Shown: positions 46,018 to 56,471 of the stretch, in pieces
How positions within the stretch are numbered: position 1 is the stretch's first letter
Layout: each line of letters opens with the position of its first letter
From: Arachnopeziza araneosa
Lineage: Eukaryota > Ascomycota > Leotiomycetes > Helotiales > Arachnopezizaceae
Direction: 5' to 3'
DNA length: 64,000 nucleotides
Assembly: GCA_003988855.1 (NCBI GenBank)
Contig: QYAI01000103.1
Coordinates: 1-64,000 of the forward strand
The notes under the pieces: model-generated
The model's input: only the letters and a program-made list of their open reading frames with translations
Database searches by the model: none
Told to the model about the DNA's origin: nothing
Program-made: the position numbers and the translations under genes

Positions 46018-46785
46018 CTAGCGTCTTGCGACATCTTCTTCTCTCTTTTCCTCTTCCCCTCGTACATTTGAGAAAACAGGAGGACCATAAGGACCTAGGT
46101 TGAGATATATCACAGGTGGTTGAGGCCACGTAGGAAGACAGCTTTCCGGCACAGCATGGTGATTTACAAGCACCCCACTCATTGTTGGATTCTGAGCTCG
46201 TGTATAATCGCTGTCGCTGTCGAAAAGGAAGTTGTGGAGGCCGGATTCTATAAGATAGTCCTCATGGTAATCAAACCACCCAAGCTCATTGTCTCCACGT
46301 CGAGGTGGAAATGACAATTTGCCTAATTTGATCATGGTTTCGTAAACTTTCTCAAGATATTGTACAACTCTCGCCTTGACTTTCGGCTCAGTCATATCCA
46401 AGGTAGTTTTCACATCTCGAAAAGCTTTGAGACTGTTGAAGATATCTTGTAGGGCTGATATGACAATGTGTCGATCCGTCCTTGCTCTTCCTAGAGGGCT
46501 CGCATTCGATGCATTCGCCCATGATCTGAGTTTGTTCAACTTTTGGATGGCTGGTCTCAACGACGTGCTCACATCTTGGCAGAATTTCTCCAAGCGCTGA
46601 TTCGAAAGATTGGTCTGAATCCACTCAAGTTGAGATGTATGCCAATGAGCAAATTTCTGAGTTGAAATAAAATGTTCAAGGTAACTTTGAAGTTCTGGTT
46701 TAGACCAATCAAGAGAGCGATCAATGTCACCTGGAAGACCTATGAGATTGTCAACGATCCTCATGGTATTTGTCAAAGATGCCAT
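46018..46785 (-). CDS. Helical protein of unknown function
   Basis: A single frame of 255 residues from the ATG at 46785; an upstream extension to 46848 lacks an ATG. The protein looks mostly helical and soluble: DNLIGLPGDIDRSLDWSKPE, FCQDVSTSLRPAIQKLNKLR, ISALQDIFNSLKAFRD and VVQYLEKVYETMIKLGK. A Pro-rich tail follows (PTWPQPPVIYLNLGPYGPP) with a basic/acidic end. I do not recognise the family. Amphipathic helices and lack of signal peptide suggest an intracellular role. Isolated between gene-poor flanks, it may be lineage-specific. Confidence 0.5.
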   Translation of the reverse strand: MASLTNTMRIVDNLIGLPGDIDRSLDWSKPELQSYLEHFISTQKFAHWHTSQLEWIQTNLSNQRLEKFCQDVSTSLRPAIQKLNKLRSWANASNASPLGRARTDRHIVISALQDIFNSLKAFRDVKTTLDMTEPKVKARVVQYLEKVYETMIKLGKLSFPPRRGDNELGWFDYHEDYLIESGLHNFLFDSDSDYTRAQNPTMSGVLVNHHAVPESCLPTWPQPPVIYLNLGPYGPPVFSNVRGEEEKREEDVARR

Positions 46786-47849
46786 GATAGAATAATAACC
46801 AAAATATCTTGAATTGATTCTGGAAGGAGATTGATGTGCTCTGAACAATGGGCGGATTTGAAGTCCAAAGAGTGATTGGAGAAGAGTAGGTTTGAAATGC
46901 GCTTGGGAAGTTGGCTCGAGGTTGAGCTGACAGCGAGGGAACCCTCATGTTGGTTCGCCGAGAATGACCTACCTGCTCCTTTGCACCAACGAGGAAAGGT
47001 CGGCGTGGATTGAGATTCGGTCCCGCTTGACTCGGCCAGATAGCGCCAGAGAGATGATTGAGCCAACAACTATGTGATGCAGAGCGGGATTTGAGGATTG
47101 GCTGATAGCCGGCGGCTGTTCTTCCGCACAGACACCCACCAACTTCGCTTGCACCTCTTGATTTGTCCCCTCAGACTCCATGAACCGGGTTACACCATCA
47201 GCCCGGCAATCCTTGACCAGACGGGCTTGTGAACGCTGAGGACATGCGAAAAAGACAGATTTCAACCGCAAGAGGCGGCCGAAGCTGGTGAGACATGTTT
47301 TCTTGGTAAGCATTAGACATTCCTTCGCTCGAGAGAATCCTTGCACGCCGAGAAATGACACGCCTCGATTGAAGTCCGGTGGCTTGCCGCCAATGTTCGC
47401 GTCAATCCCGCCTTCTGATTGTGGCTGAACTGCAGCCCTCGTATGTGGATGTTTTTGCGACATCTTTTGTACCAAGGAGTCCGGTTTGGAGGATCAGAGA
47501 GCCGAGATAAACGAGATCACGGCCTGACCTGGCTTCGGAAAACCTGTGAAAAAAACATGGCCACCATCCATAGCAGAGATTGTAAGTGCCCGCTCTATTA
47601 GATTCAAATGGTGCTACTACTAATCTAGGACACGACGTATCCTCTCCCGAAGAAGATGTTGCACGAAGATATCGAGAAGCGTCTTTTTAAACAGAGAAGA
47701 AGAAGAAAATTGGACGAAGATAGAGAGGATAGAAGAATGAGAAACAAGAGCCAGCCTACCTGCGAAAGTATTAATTTAAGCATACCACTCAATTCAATCA
47801 TAGGGGCTCAAAAGAGTCTCAAAAGAGTATCAGTTTGCTGAGCTCGTGT
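46786..47849. other. Intergenic region
   Basis: About 1 kb. An open frame at 46969-47463 on the minus strand (about 164 codons) has no recognisable features and was not called. Confidence 0.4.
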
Positions 47850-49533
47850 TCAACTTAAAGCCATCCCAGGGACAGCCTTGTACATTTCCATTAGAGCAAG
47901 ATTTTTGCCCATACAAGCATAGTTTCCTCCCCCAAATGTGAACAAACGATTCAACTTGACGACTTCACCATCATTTTTCAACCATCTCTCAGGACGATAT
48001 AAGTATGAGTCTTCGCCGAAAATGGTCTTCTCACGGTGTATAACCAATGGAGTTGCTCCGACCAAAGTTCCTCCTGGTACAAAATGGCCACATATAGTAG
48101 CTCCAGGCTCTGGTACTACCCTTTCTGGTAAGATGGCTACAGCAGGGTATAACCGATATGATTATTTAATGCAAGCATCTAGGTAAGGTAGCTTTTGTGC
48201 TGCGCTATATGATAGCGGAGATAGGAGCTCGTCCACCTCGTTTCGAAGCTTCGAATAGACACGTGGGTTCTTGAGAAGATCATAGAATATTACCAATAGG
48301 CTGATAGCTGTCGTTTCCGCACCCGTAAATATCATTGTGAGCTCTAGACTCATGATATCCCCGTTAGTAATCATATCCGGAGCTATGTCTCTTGTATCAA
48401 GAAATTGGTCGAGCAAGTCCTTCTGATGTGGTAATGACTGGTCAACACCTACTCTTCTTCGACTCTGATGGATGTTTTGATGTTTGAGAAAGAATTGAAC
48501 AAGGCGATTTGATGAGGCGCTGTGTAACCATGTTTATCAAGCCATAAGAATGGGATTCTTCAACAGAATTTTGTCAAGCCAAGGCATTTGTCCACTATCC
48601 AAAAAATCATAAGTTGAGTAGATGTTGTGAAGTGAGCATATTATTTACGAACCAAGGCAATATAATCCATTTTGAATCTTATAGCTTTTAGGATTTGAAA
48701 ACCTTCCATTCCATGTTCGATGATACCTGGCCTCTCCCCATAGGTGATCTTACTCACCAAGTCCTATGCAAAAATGCTCGAATCTCTTGGTTAGATCAAG
48801 ACAACCATGTTTTGCTCCATCCTCTAAAGAAATGAGGAACAGCGAAATTGTGGCATCCACGTAAGGTTCGTATTGAAGAAGAGATGTTAAGCTGAATGCG
48901 TGATTTACAAACCTCCGTATATTGAAGTGCCATTCCTGGTTTGTGGAAGCAAATACTATTTGCCGTGGTTCACCTCTAGCGGGTAGACTGAGAGACGATG
49001 TAGTAGTCTGACTATCAACAGGCGTCTGTTTAGCAGACGGCATTTTTCTATGACTTAAGAAAACTCATGCTTATGATGAGAGGTATCATTACCTTTCCAT
49101 AGTTCTCCTGTATACCATAAATATCTTTGATATCTTCATTTTGAAAAAAAGTTTGTGTAGTAGGACCAACGTGTACAACCTCGCCATACTTCTCATGAAG
49201 TCGTACACAGGGCATCTCGTTCTTATTGTACCGTGTATCCCAAACCCCCCAACAATCAGTAAATGACGCTATCACCGGCCTAGGAAAAGCGCTCACCCCA
49301 TCGCAGAAGCGATAATATAGCAGCTGCGAGACCAAGCAAACGATGATAACAGAGGAAAAGGCGCGTTGGACAATAGCAAGTCGCTCAGCATGATGGTTGA
49401 GAGACAAATTGATGTGAGGATCTGTAAAGAAACGAGTTTGGAAAGTTGTGGGTAGTTGGGATAAGATAAGCTTGAGACTTCTGCATATGTAAGATAATAT
49501 CATTAGGACTTGTGGTGCTTTTTCGAAGGGCAT
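47850..49533 (-). pseudogene. Cytochrome P450, frameshifted and C-terminally truncated
   Basis: Pieces of a membrane-anchored fungal P450 appear in order on the minus strand. An N-terminal hydrophobic segment (SSVIIVCLVSQLLYYRF) is followed by YGEVVHVGPTTQTFF. Next come a C-helix-type WHFNIRRFVNHAFSLTSL, ITYGERPG-type sequence near 48725, GQMPWLDKILLKNP near 48580, an I-helix FTGAETTAISLLVIF and a K-helix start LPYLDACIK. The PERW segment and the haem-binding FGGGNYACMGKNLALMEMYK follow. Near 48545 the frame breaks: in-phase TGA/TAA (48539..48534) interrupt sequence that continues in another frame as LDKHGYT. The protein also stops about a dozen residues after the haem motif, lacking the usual final ~40. 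The segment after YGK (PSAKQTPVDSQ) is unlike the family. Function in secondary metabolism is presumably lost. Confidence 0.75.
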
Positions 49534-49911
49534 CTACGTGTAGGGAGCCTAAATATTGGCATGGAATGAAGTTTTTAATGAGAGTCATCTCAACTCGGCA
49601 ATAAGTTATATTGCCTCAATGACCTACTGGCAATTGGACAAGGCTACCATACGGAGGAGGATGTTGTTTTCATGAAGCGAGGTGATAGAATTATATAAAC
49701 CCTGGTGGTGATACGAAGTGATCATCGGCGCTCGTACTCGTATTCACCATCGTAAATTTCCGCGACACTCGAACGAGACAATCGTTCATGTAAACTGCTA
49801 CCTACCGCTTTTACAACTACCAGCATTTTTTGTTTGTCGCATCCATCGGCAGACATCTGTCTTTCTAGACAGCTGCTGATGATCTAATCTCTGAAGAGTT
49901 TAATATTCCCA
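49534..49911. promoter_or_regulatory. Promoter/5' leader region of AIM11
   Basis: About 380 bp between the decayed P450 and the AIM11 ATG. Pyrimidine-rich stretches precede the start. No other gene seen. Confidence 0.4.
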
Positions 49912-50499
49912 ATGGCCTTCGTCCATCAACCTACCATGCCTGACCTTTCCTCAATACGAGCTTCAGGAGCTCCTGCAGATCCTGAATCGCAGTCCTCCCT
50001 CTTTTCTAGACGATCGATGCGTCAATTGGGTCTATATGCAGCCGGAGTAGGTTTCTTTGGGCTCTCAATGGCCATTACAAGACGGTCCATTGTCCGACGT
50101 TACAAAGCAACCATACCCAAATTCTACTATCCGAACAGCCGCCCTCCTCCAGGTGGAAATGGACCGCTTGAAGCATTCGAAGCCCTGAATATAGCTACTA
50201 TCAACGTTTTCAGTGTAGGCATGATGGTTGCTGGTGGCGCGTTATGGGCCTTTGATATTTCGTCGATTGAGGATATGAGGCAAAGGGTTAGAGCGAACAT
50301 GGGTCTGGATCAAGCTGAGAAAGATCAAGCTGAGAAAGACGGGGAAGAAGAATTAGAAGAATGGATTGCGCAGGTTCTTTCGAGGAAGGAATTCAAGGCG
50401 CTTCGAGGAAAGGAAGGAATCACGGATGAACAGCTAGAGGCGAAGATCAAGAGAGCCAGAGAAAAGGCGGAAGAACACGAGAAGAAGGCGAAACCTTGA
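49912..50499 (+). CDS. AIM11: AIM11-family mitochondrial membrane protein
   Basis: A single exon of 195 residues from the ATG at 49912. It matches the fungal AIM11 (altered inheritance of mitochondria 11) family: SRRSMRQLGLYAAGVGFFGL forms the first membrane helix, followed by ITRRSIVRRYKATIPKFYYP and the second helix around LNIATINVFSVGMMVAGGAL, ending WAFDISSIEDMR. The C-terminal ~70 residues are charged and helical (AEKDQAEKDGEEELEEW, KIKRAREKAEEHEKK), including a short duplicated QAEKD unit. Family members are small mitochondrial or ER membrane proteins of unknown biochemical role; deletion in yeast affects mitochondrial genome inheritance. Confidence 0.88.
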   Translation: MAFVHQPTMPDLSSIRASGAPADPESQSSLFSRRSMRQLGLYAAGVGFFGLSMAITRRSIVRRYKATIPKFYYPNSRPPPGGNGPLEAFEALNIATINVFSVGMMVAGGALWAFDISSIEDMRQRVRANMGLDQAEKDQAEKDGEEELEEWIAQVLSRKEFKALRGKEGITDEQLEAKIKRAREKAEEHEKKAKP

Positions 50500-50728
50500 G
50501 TATCCTCGGATATGATTGTATCCAAGTCTAGCGCCTGGAGGAACGCTCTGTTGTGATTAAAGCTATTCAGTCTTCCAGCAGCAACATACTGAGAGCAGAG
50601 GGAAGCAACATGCCAGATAGCGCAAATCTCTACTCCAGAACATCACTTACGCTGCCCTAACAATCCTATGGTTGTCACATTTCTTCTCGTCGTGTTCGAA
50701 TCTGCCTACCCAATCTAGAACGCCATGC

Positions 50729-52943
50729 ATGATTGGCTTTTGGGATTGTGTGTGGCCAAAAACGCCAACCATAGAAATACTTGAAGGCCGATCTATTTCC
50801 TATCGCGGCTTTTCGAGTCGCGTAAAGTTATTGCTTTTGAGGAGTCTCAGAAAGTTGAGTAACTCTTCAATTTCTTACCTTTCACTCAGCCATGCCACTG
50901 AGGACGTGCAAAGGGTCGGTTCCTATTGGTTACTGAGGCATCCCAGAGTTTGTTGGACCCCGTCGGCAGAGAGTTTCGGGAATGAAGACTACAACCAGTG
51001 CTGTATCATAGCAACGTGCTTAAATCATCCAAAGTTCACACTCTTTGATGAAAACCAACGCTTCCAAAGGCGAACTTTCTTCATTCCTTCAGATTACTAT
51101 CCAGACATCATCAACATGAGCTCCAATCCCAAAACGTTTGATTGCATGATCAGGGTCAGGCAATACATTGTAGTAGCGCAGGCTTCAAAATGTAGTTGTG
51201 AGGTTGTTAATGCTCCCATCGACAGATTTCAAGCCGATTTGATTCCTGTTAGACGAATTCAGGGCGGAGAAAATAATATATGTTTCATCCCATCGAAAGA
51301 CATTGAAAAAGACACGGCCACAGTATATCGAACGAAAGGGGTGAGCCAGGCTCGATTCTGGGAACAAGCTCATGGCGTTGCTTTGTTCACTAGTCAGTCA
51401 GACGATGGTCTTGACTACAAGGCTGGCGATAAGTTTTGGATTTGCATTGGAGCAATTACGAAGGATTATAAGCGCACTGTGCCTGTCGTTAACCTTCGAA
51501 CTTTTCAGCAAGGAATAGTCGCTCTTGATCAAGTCTGCTGGTTCCCTACATGGCAGGGTCCAGATAGAGAATTATGGACTCTGGGAGGAGAGCAAGGGAA
51601 GTTGAAACTACAAGGGCCAGGTTTTGCCAAGACTTTCTCTTGGGCTGTATGTCAACGTTTTGACGCGAGTTCATTGAAGGTATCATTGAGCACAAAGGAT
51701 GTTGAAGTTCCTACCAACGGAGTCGAAATGAATGATAGGCATCGACTTTCACGACCACAATCTTATGCTTTCTTCGATAAAATTTATGCTCTTCAGCTTA
51801 AAATAACTCCTAAGCTACTCTCCGCTGGATCCACTACAATCGATTCTCAGAACCAAACCTCTTTGGCACCCCCTACTCCTTCACATTCTCCAAAATTTGG
51901 ATCTAGTCGATTGCAGGAGAGAGCAGGCTTAAAAGCACGCTTCAACACCTCACAGAAGGCTGTCAAAATGTCCCGAGGTCGTCTACTCGATTCAAATGAA
52001 GCAGAAAATATGGCCGCGCTTCGGCGAGTTGTCGACTCTGTCATCCACCGAGAGCTACATCAATCTCTGTCTCCTTATCCTGTTCGAATGGCCACTGTAG
52101 ATAGCGAAATAATCGATCTGGATACCGAGGAACTAGTGAGTGATGTTTCAGATGCAGAAGATGAACTGGAAATGATGGAAACTGATGTTGCCAACGACGA
52201 TGAAGATCTAGATATTTGGGGAGATAACGACGACATCGATTCCAGAAATCGCCCTGCTTTCTCTCCTACGGATCCACACATCACGAGTGGCGAAATGAGT
52301 ATTTTCATCTATTGTAATGTCAATAAACCACTTTATAACCCCTTGGTCGACAGCCTCTGCCAAAGCCAGCTTACAGAATGTATTTACAATACCATGGCGA
52401 CGTGTCAGCACTTTCACTGTCCAGCAGATAAATGCAGGATTATGGATCAGAAACACCAGCATTGCATTTCCCGTCTTAAACCTTTGCCAGCTGAAGCCGG
52501 AGACTGCCTACTGCAGGGACGTACAGGGCTGAAGCATACATGTGTAAGGATCCCCGGGCTCTCAGTCCTTTGTTATTTTTGCTCCGGAATCAGAGTATTT
52601 TCAGTGATACACTCTCAAACAACTGCATCTGGCAGCATTTGATCCTCCTCACTCCTAAGATACGCTCTAAAAGGAAAATGCTAACTCCCCGGTGTTCCAG
52701 TGTAGCTGGGCTCTTGATGATCTCGAGGGAGTGGTTGTCTATCCCAGGCGGGACCACAACAGAATCAAAGTTGAGGAAGCGGAGCGACTGGGACTTAAGA
52801 TTTATGATATGAGTGGCCGGATTCAGAAGCCAGGGTATATAGACCCGAATGTGGATGTGCATCTCATAGAGAGTGAAATGGATGAAGCTGGGAGGGCCTT
52901 TTTGAGGAGCTTAGTAGATGGAAAGTTGGATGAAGAGAGCTAA
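50729..52943 (+). CDS. Unknown protein with acidic region and Cys/His-rich C-terminus
   Basis: Two exons: 50729..52543 and 52701..52943. They join in phase (TGT|GTAAGG ... TTCCAG|TGT) and give about 685 residues; the 157-nt intron is unusually long for this window. The ATG at 50729 is the first in the frame; an upstream exon cannot be excluded. The central part (FDCMIRVRQYIVVAQ, WTLGGEQGKLKLQGPGFAKT) looks folded. It is followed by a disordered Ser/Pro region, an acidic stretch (DVSDAEDELEMMETDVANDD) and a Cys/His cluster (TMATCQHFHCPADKCRI, DQKHQHC, LKHTCC) that could bind zinc. The last exon encodes EGVVVYPRRDHNRIKVEEAE. No family recognised; a nuclear or chromatin role is only suggested by composition. 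Confidence 0.6.
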
Positions 52944-53501
52944 CAGGTAACTAATGAGTTGATATTTTAATCTGGTTGCAAGAGGAGAATGGAATTTTAG
53001 AGTCAAGGTTGAACGGCTATCCTTTAATGTTTCTTTACAACTGAAAAGTAAATAAATCACGTTCGAATTTTGAACGCAAGAGTACCTAGGTGGTTTATTT
53101 GATTTCGTTTACTAAGGCTATTTGAAGAGTTTCGCTCAATGCCCTTCTTATTTGATACAATCAGGGTTAACCTTTAAAACGTGAGCGTGAAATCGAAAAC
53201 CGAGACGAAGAAGCCAGAGCACAGATAAAGTACTCGCCGTAAGCCTGGAGAACGTAGTGTAGTGTAGAGGTCTACGCTGTTCTTAAATTACATTCCATTG
53301 GATTTCTAGTACTTGTGCGAAGCTCTACAAGGGAATACATGTTTGATATGTAACATATCTGAGATTATATCCTAATGTTTCTATCCTTAGGCTAATGCTC
53401 ATGCTACGTTTCCGAATTGATCATGATGGGCCATCTCAACCTGTCGTTCATGCATGAAGCATAGATTTCCAACGCCAAGTATATGCATTAAAATACCGCC
53501 C
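52944..53501. other. Convergent intergenic region
   Basis: About 560 bp between the 3' ends of the Cys/His-rich gene and pantothenate kinase. AT-rich 3'-flank sequence; nothing recognised. Confidence 0.5.
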
Positions 53502-55083
53502 CTATACACTCATTTGCCACCTAATCTCCTCCTCCCTCGCCTCAGTCCCCAACGGAGCTCCTACTCCATCCTCAAAGCTCCCCCTTCTGCCCCAATTTCT
53601 CGGCTGTCTTTTCAAAAATGCGCCAACAGACCCAAGGAACCCCTCATGCCGTAAGAAATACGCTTTCTTTTCACCGTTACTCCAGAACTTTATGGCATAG
53701 CTAAGGGTGTTCATCGTCTGTCTATGCCCTCTAATAAAACTACCTCCAAAATAAATGGTCGATAGGGAGTGTTTTTCGGATTGTAGATAGGCGATTTGGC
53801 CTATGTTGTTAGAAATAGCGTAGAGGAGGGAACGGGAAACATCTGGTGCCGAGAAAGGCGCGGGCTTAGATGACTCTGATGATGATATGGGAGGCGAGTG
53901 TGCCGCCGAAGATTGTGAATATACATCACCATTTGTAAGACCACCAGAGTCTTCCGCTTCACGTTCTGCTTCGCGTTTCATCTTAAATACCTTCCCGAAA
54001 GAACTGGCTATTGTGCTTGACTTGAGCCCGATTTTACCATAGTCAGTGCCATAAATGTCTCCAACTAGCATGTCGACCTTGGTATTATCTCCCTGTTCGG
54101 CCATACCGAGCATTTCGTCAAAGGTGCGAGAGCCCGTGAGGAGGGAGAGAAGACCCCAGAGGGTGCCACCTCCGAGAGACGTTCCGCCTACTCTTTGATA
54201 CTCTCGCGGTCCGGATACCTTGATCATGGAGACGCCAGAGCCAATATTAACTAGTAGGTAAGGGTATATGTCAGAACGAGGTTCTTCGAAGTGCATTGGA
54301 TCGGTTTCAGAGTATGTAAAAACCTCGCGGGGTATCTCGGTGATAAAGAAATCAAGTCCTGACTTTTGTAAGCATATTTGAAGATGCATACATATCTATT
54401 CAAACCTATAATTAAGCATTCCATTTCCTCTTCGCGTAGCACGTCAACACCCAATGCCTCTCGAATTTTGTCGTAATATTTGTATGCACCTCCGCCAGTA
54501 GCCATCACACATAGTTCTCCAGGCCGTGATCCATTGAGTTTCTGTTGCTTGACTTTCAGTTTCTTCATGAATTCAATACAGTCATCTATGCGATCCGTTT
54601 CAAATATTAGGAAGTTTAGCCGTCCACCAGGCTCTCGGGAATGCGGTTCTCGAGAAAAGTATACAAGTTTTGCGAGAGAACCTCCAATCTGCACAGATAA
54701 TGTATTAGCTACGAAAGATTGAAACTTCGTTCCGGCCCATGCCTTCAAGCAATATAGCTTAAGTTTGAGGTAGAGGTGCGTACATCAACTGCGATATGGC
54801 TGACAACTGCCGTATGGTTGGGCAATCTGATATCTTTCGTATCATGGCTTCCTCCATTGGCAGCAGCAGCCAAGATCCCACTGCTTGGAGACGGCGAATC
54901 CTGATCGACGATAAAGGCGCCTTTAACATTGATCTTAACAGATCCAGGATGTATGATCGTACTGTCAATTTCGGCTGTGTTCGTCCGAACACGCCTATTC
55001 TTCGTGGGGCTCGGGAGACCCGGCGGCTCATCCTGATTTCCGTCTGGAGGGATATTCTCTGTCTGCGGCGTGTCTGCAGACAT
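53502..55083 (-). CDS. CAB1: Pantothenate kinase (eukaryotic type II)
   Basis: Three exons join in phase: 55083..54784, 54688..54406 and 54358..53502 (479 residues). The enzyme phosphorylates pantothenate with ATP, the first and controlling step of coenzyme A synthesis. Signature segments are DIGGSLAKLVYFSRE (P-loop-like ATP-binding start of the fold), VMATGGGAYKYYDKI, YPYLLVNIGSGVSMIKV, the glycine-rich RVGGTSLGGGTLWGLLSLLTG, GDIYGTDYGKIGL and IYFGGSFIRGH. The N-terminal ~90 residues before the kinase core are polar and Pro-rich. A Ser-rich insertion lies at GGLTNGDVYSQSSAAHSPP. The second intron uses an unusual GTTTGA donor, chosen because it restores IIGLDFFITEIP. Start at 55083 because the frame upstream has only TTG. 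Confidence 0.94.
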
Positions 55084-55315
55084 TGCAGACAATTGCAGGC
55101 GTTGTGCCAGAGGTTGGAGCTCTAATTCGCCGTCAATGGCTCATATTATTAAGATATATGTGGTCTGGCGAGACTGGAGTCATGCTCCACTTTCACTTCT
55201 AATTTGCTAACTTATCGATAAGCCCTTGCTGACTAAGTTAAAAGCCGAGGTCGATTGCCATAATCTAAAAAATAAATTAGGAATATCATTCTAAATTTAT
55301 GTAATACAAAATAGG

Positions 55316-56471
55316 TTAACAGTCCATATTGATAATCTCCATCTCTCCCTTGTAATTGACCATTATTTCATAATTCTTTCTGATCAATGTCCACTCTTCG
55401 TCTTTGTAGGTACTTGGCTCGCTTGCAATGATGACGTGTTTTCCATGCTCTATACTTTCTCTATTGCCTCCCTTATCAAGTCCGTCAGGATGTCCAGGAA
55501 ATTTTCTATTCAAAGTTGCACCTGCTGTCGTAGAGTAATACAGAGAAGGTGGCTGCTCCGTTACGTGGTTGCGGTATCGACAAGCTGTAAGCGAGACCCC
55601 GTCTGTTATGGCAATGTTGAAGTCATTTGGTTGTGCTTTCTCTCCTAGGACTTTAGTTTGAATGGAGATGATAGTGGTAATAGTCTTCTCAAGAGTGGTT
55701 CGGAAATCTGTGGCTGTATAATTCTTCTTCCAATTCGCTGGCACCTGGGCATCTTGTCTCTCCATGTTTTCGACTTTGGCATTGGTCTCATCAGGACAGA
55801 GGATGGAAATGAAGAGCGCTGCGAAGTGTTCTGTATCAGTTCCTCCTTGGATATGCTCGTAAGCTTCCTGCGTCATCAAGTCACACATATTTCTCTTCAC
55901 TTTGGAAAAATCCGAAATGTAACCATTGTGCATTATAGTGATGGCGCCAAATGTGAATGGCTACCAACAACTCAGTACAAGCTTTCAAGGAGGGAGACGG
56001 AGTTGAAAAATACATGATTGTTTGTAGGCGTGATTGCCGTCGCCGTTGCTGCTCGAATATGAGCAAAGACAACCTGAGAACTTGTATTGGCGGCTATATT
56101 GCGAAAATTTGAATCATGCAAGGGCGGTTGTATACATTTATAAAGCGCTGGGTATAGCATTGCATTCGAGGAAGAAGGCGAAAAGGTCGATTGAGCAGAT
56201 GTATACCACGCTACACCGAAGCCATCGACGTTGAATAGCCGATTCCGAACTGTGATTTCAGCTTCTGTTGTAGGCTCGACTTGGGATGCAGGGTCATTGG
56301 AGAGCAGCTTTGGAAGATAATGCTCATGAATCTGCTTAGAGAGCGAGTGTGCGGGCGCTGAAAACAGTCAATACAATTTGCATTGTGAAAGGGGAGGAAA
56401 TGCTTACTAACGAGTACATCTTCAAGAAGACATGGCTCCGTTGGAGATATATATGCAAACCAGCGACACAT
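55316..56471 (-). CDS. DUG3: DUG3-type class II glutamine amidotransferase
   Basis: Three exons join in phase: 56471..56408, 56357..56014 and 55960..55316 (350 residues). The start is fixed by MCRWFAYIS: Cys2 becomes the N-terminal nucleophile of class II (Ntn) amidotransferases after Met removal. Other family segments are NVDGFGVAWY, VVFAHIRAAT (substrate-binding Arg), the TNNHPFTFG segment restored by splicing intron 2, IMHNGYISDF and GGTDTEHFAALF. The C-terminal domain ends EEWTLIRKNYEIMV. In yeast, DUG3 works with DUG2 in the alternative cytosolic glutathione degradation pathway (with DUG1). The same role is likely here. The ATG at 56471 gives a conventional short 5' region. Confidence 0.92.

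Noticed and set aside
46969..47463. 164-codon minus-strand open frame
   Set aside because: No recognisable motif, no splice-supported neighbours, and antisense frames of similar quality exist in the region.
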